In this document: positions 6,656 to 7,383 of the stretch, piece after piece | Layout: every line of letters starts with the position of its first letter | How positions within the stretch are numbered: the first letter of the stretch is position 1 | Translations under genes and position numbers: made by a program | Source: Candidatus Aminicenantota bacterium | GTDB taxonomy: Bacteria > Acidobacteriota > Aminicenantia > UBA2199 | DNA length: 7,383 nucleotides | Direction of reading: 5' to 3' | Assembly (NCBI GenBank): GCA_020355945.1 | Contig: CP070627.1 | Location: forward strand, 1,474,149-1,481,531 | Notes under the pieces: model-generated | Told to the model about the DNA's origin: nothing | The model's database searches: none | Seen by the model: the letters and a program-made list of their open reading frames with translations, nothing else

Positions 6656-7383
6656 AAAACGTCAAATGGGGACAACATTTCCTGGTGAATTCCCACATCG
6701 CGGAAAAGATGGTGCAAAGATTCCTCCCTGTAAAAGGCCCTATTCTTGAAATCGGTCCAGGTAAAGGAATCCTAACCCGACAGCTTATCAAATATTGCCA
6801 GGATAATAAAATTACCGTGGTTGAACTGGATCGCAGCCTTTGTGACCACCTCGAAAATAGATTTAATGAAAATCTTGATATTTTCTGCCAAAATATTTTG
6901 CATTTGCACCCCGGTGGGCTTTTCCCCGGAGAACATGTCCGGGTGAATGTGATTGGGAATGTTCCCTATTATATTTCCAAAGAGTTAATGGATTGGGTGA
7001 TTGCCCATCATCAAAAGATAAAAAAAGGCATGTTTATGATGCAAAAGGAGTTTGTGGATAAGTTAATGGCCCGGGAAGAGGCAAAGTGGGCCAATGCCCG
7101 GGCGGTATTATTTAATGGGTTGTTTGCAGTGGAGAAGTTGTTTGATGTTCAGCCGGGTTCGTTTTCGCCGCCGCCCAAAGTAAAATCTTCGGTGTTTTTA
7201 TTCGAGGGGATTTCTTCACCACCTGGGAACGATATCGACAGTGGTGATTTTTATGCTTTTTTGCAGCGGTGTTTTCACAGCCGGAGGAAAACATTGCTGA
7301 ATAACCTGGCCGCGGCAGGTTTGCTTCCAGGGGATATAAAGAAATTAAAGGCCATGTTTGACAACCGGCGCATACCTCTTAAG
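6652..7383 (+). CDS. rsmA: 16S rRNA dimethyladenosine methyltransferase (RsmA/KsgA), 3' end cut by window
   Basis: RsmA dimethylates the two adjacent adenosines in the last hairpin of 16S rRNA during 30S assembly. The frame is open from the ATG at 6652 (overlapping the mtaB TGA as ATGA) to the window end: 244 residues of a protein usually about 260-275 long, so only a short tail is missing. Motifs in order: GQHFLV (7-12, usual GQNFL), SAM motif I LEIGPGKGILT (32-42), VELD (57-60), the adenine-binding NxPY as GNVPYYIS (102-109), MQKEFVDKL (130-138), SFSPPPKVKSSV (170-181) and FHSRRKTLLNNL (208-219). The acidic residue normally found in the gDaL block after VELD appears as N81 (CQNILHL). The ribosome site is weak (AAGGA at 6636-6640, 11 nt spacer), so re-initiation from mtaB is likely. 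Identity is secure despite the substitutions. Confidence 0.93.
   Translation, partial: MKNVKWGQHFLVNSHIAEKMVQRFLPVKGPILEIGPGKGILTRQLIKYCQDNKITVVELDRSLCDHLENRFNENLDIFCQNILHLHPGGLFPGEHVRVNVIGNVPYYISKELMDWVIAHHQKIKKGMFMMQKEFVDKLMAREEAKWANARAVLFNGLFAVEKLFDVQPGSFSPPPKVKSSVFLFEGISSPPGNDIDSGDFYAFLQRCFHSRRKTLLNNLAAAGLLPGDIKKLKAMFDNRRIPLK

Noticed and set aside
7112..7294. Minus-strand 60-residue open frame
   Set aside because: It lies opposite the well-supported C-terminal part of rsmA and shows no recognisable domain.

Overview
This window looks like bacterial chromosomal DNA of moderate GC (roughly mid-40s percent by eye). It has classical Shine-Dalgarno sites and sigma70-like promoter hexamers. 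The gene content is a sigma54-type response regulator, a soluble sensor kinase with an N-terminal receiver, and housekeeping genes for purine synthesis and RNA modification. This fits a Gram-negative-type or deep-branching bacterium. My impression is an Acidobacteriota/Aminicenantes-like or similar environmental lineage, but that rests on style and memory and is weak.

Layout. Positions 1-94 hold a long imperfect palindrome built of 9-bp periodic arms. A second terminator-like hairpin at 113-169 touches the end of the first gene. Leftward from 3178 to 160 run two genes that overlap by 26 nt: a receiver-PAS-histidine kinase (1532-3178) and an NtrC-family receiver-AAA+-Fis regulator (160-1557). 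They form a plausible two-component operon with a good promoter at about 3234-3262. The stretch 3179-3626 has no intact gene. It carries divergent promoters, a cluster of short AT-rich direct repeats, and, on the minus strand (3360-3563), an open frame without a start codon whose sequence resembles the C-terminal tail of Eco57I/TaqI-like restriction-methylase proteins.

Rightward from 3627 a tightly packed operon runs off the window: purD (3627-4889), purE (4886-5392), an mtaB-type tRNA methylthiotransferase (5411-6655) and rsmA/ksgA (6652 to beyond 7383). Two junctions are ATGA overlaps and the third gap is 18 nt, so the genes are probably co-transcribed. The first two work in de novo IMP synthesis. 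The last two modify tRNA position 37 and the 3' end of 16S rRNA, linking nucleotide supply to translation.

I found no clear new system. The items most worth a second look are the palindromic repeat at 1-94, the decayed restriction-methylase tail with the purD promoter inside it, and the charged polypurine-encoded tail of the kinase that overlaps the regulator gene.
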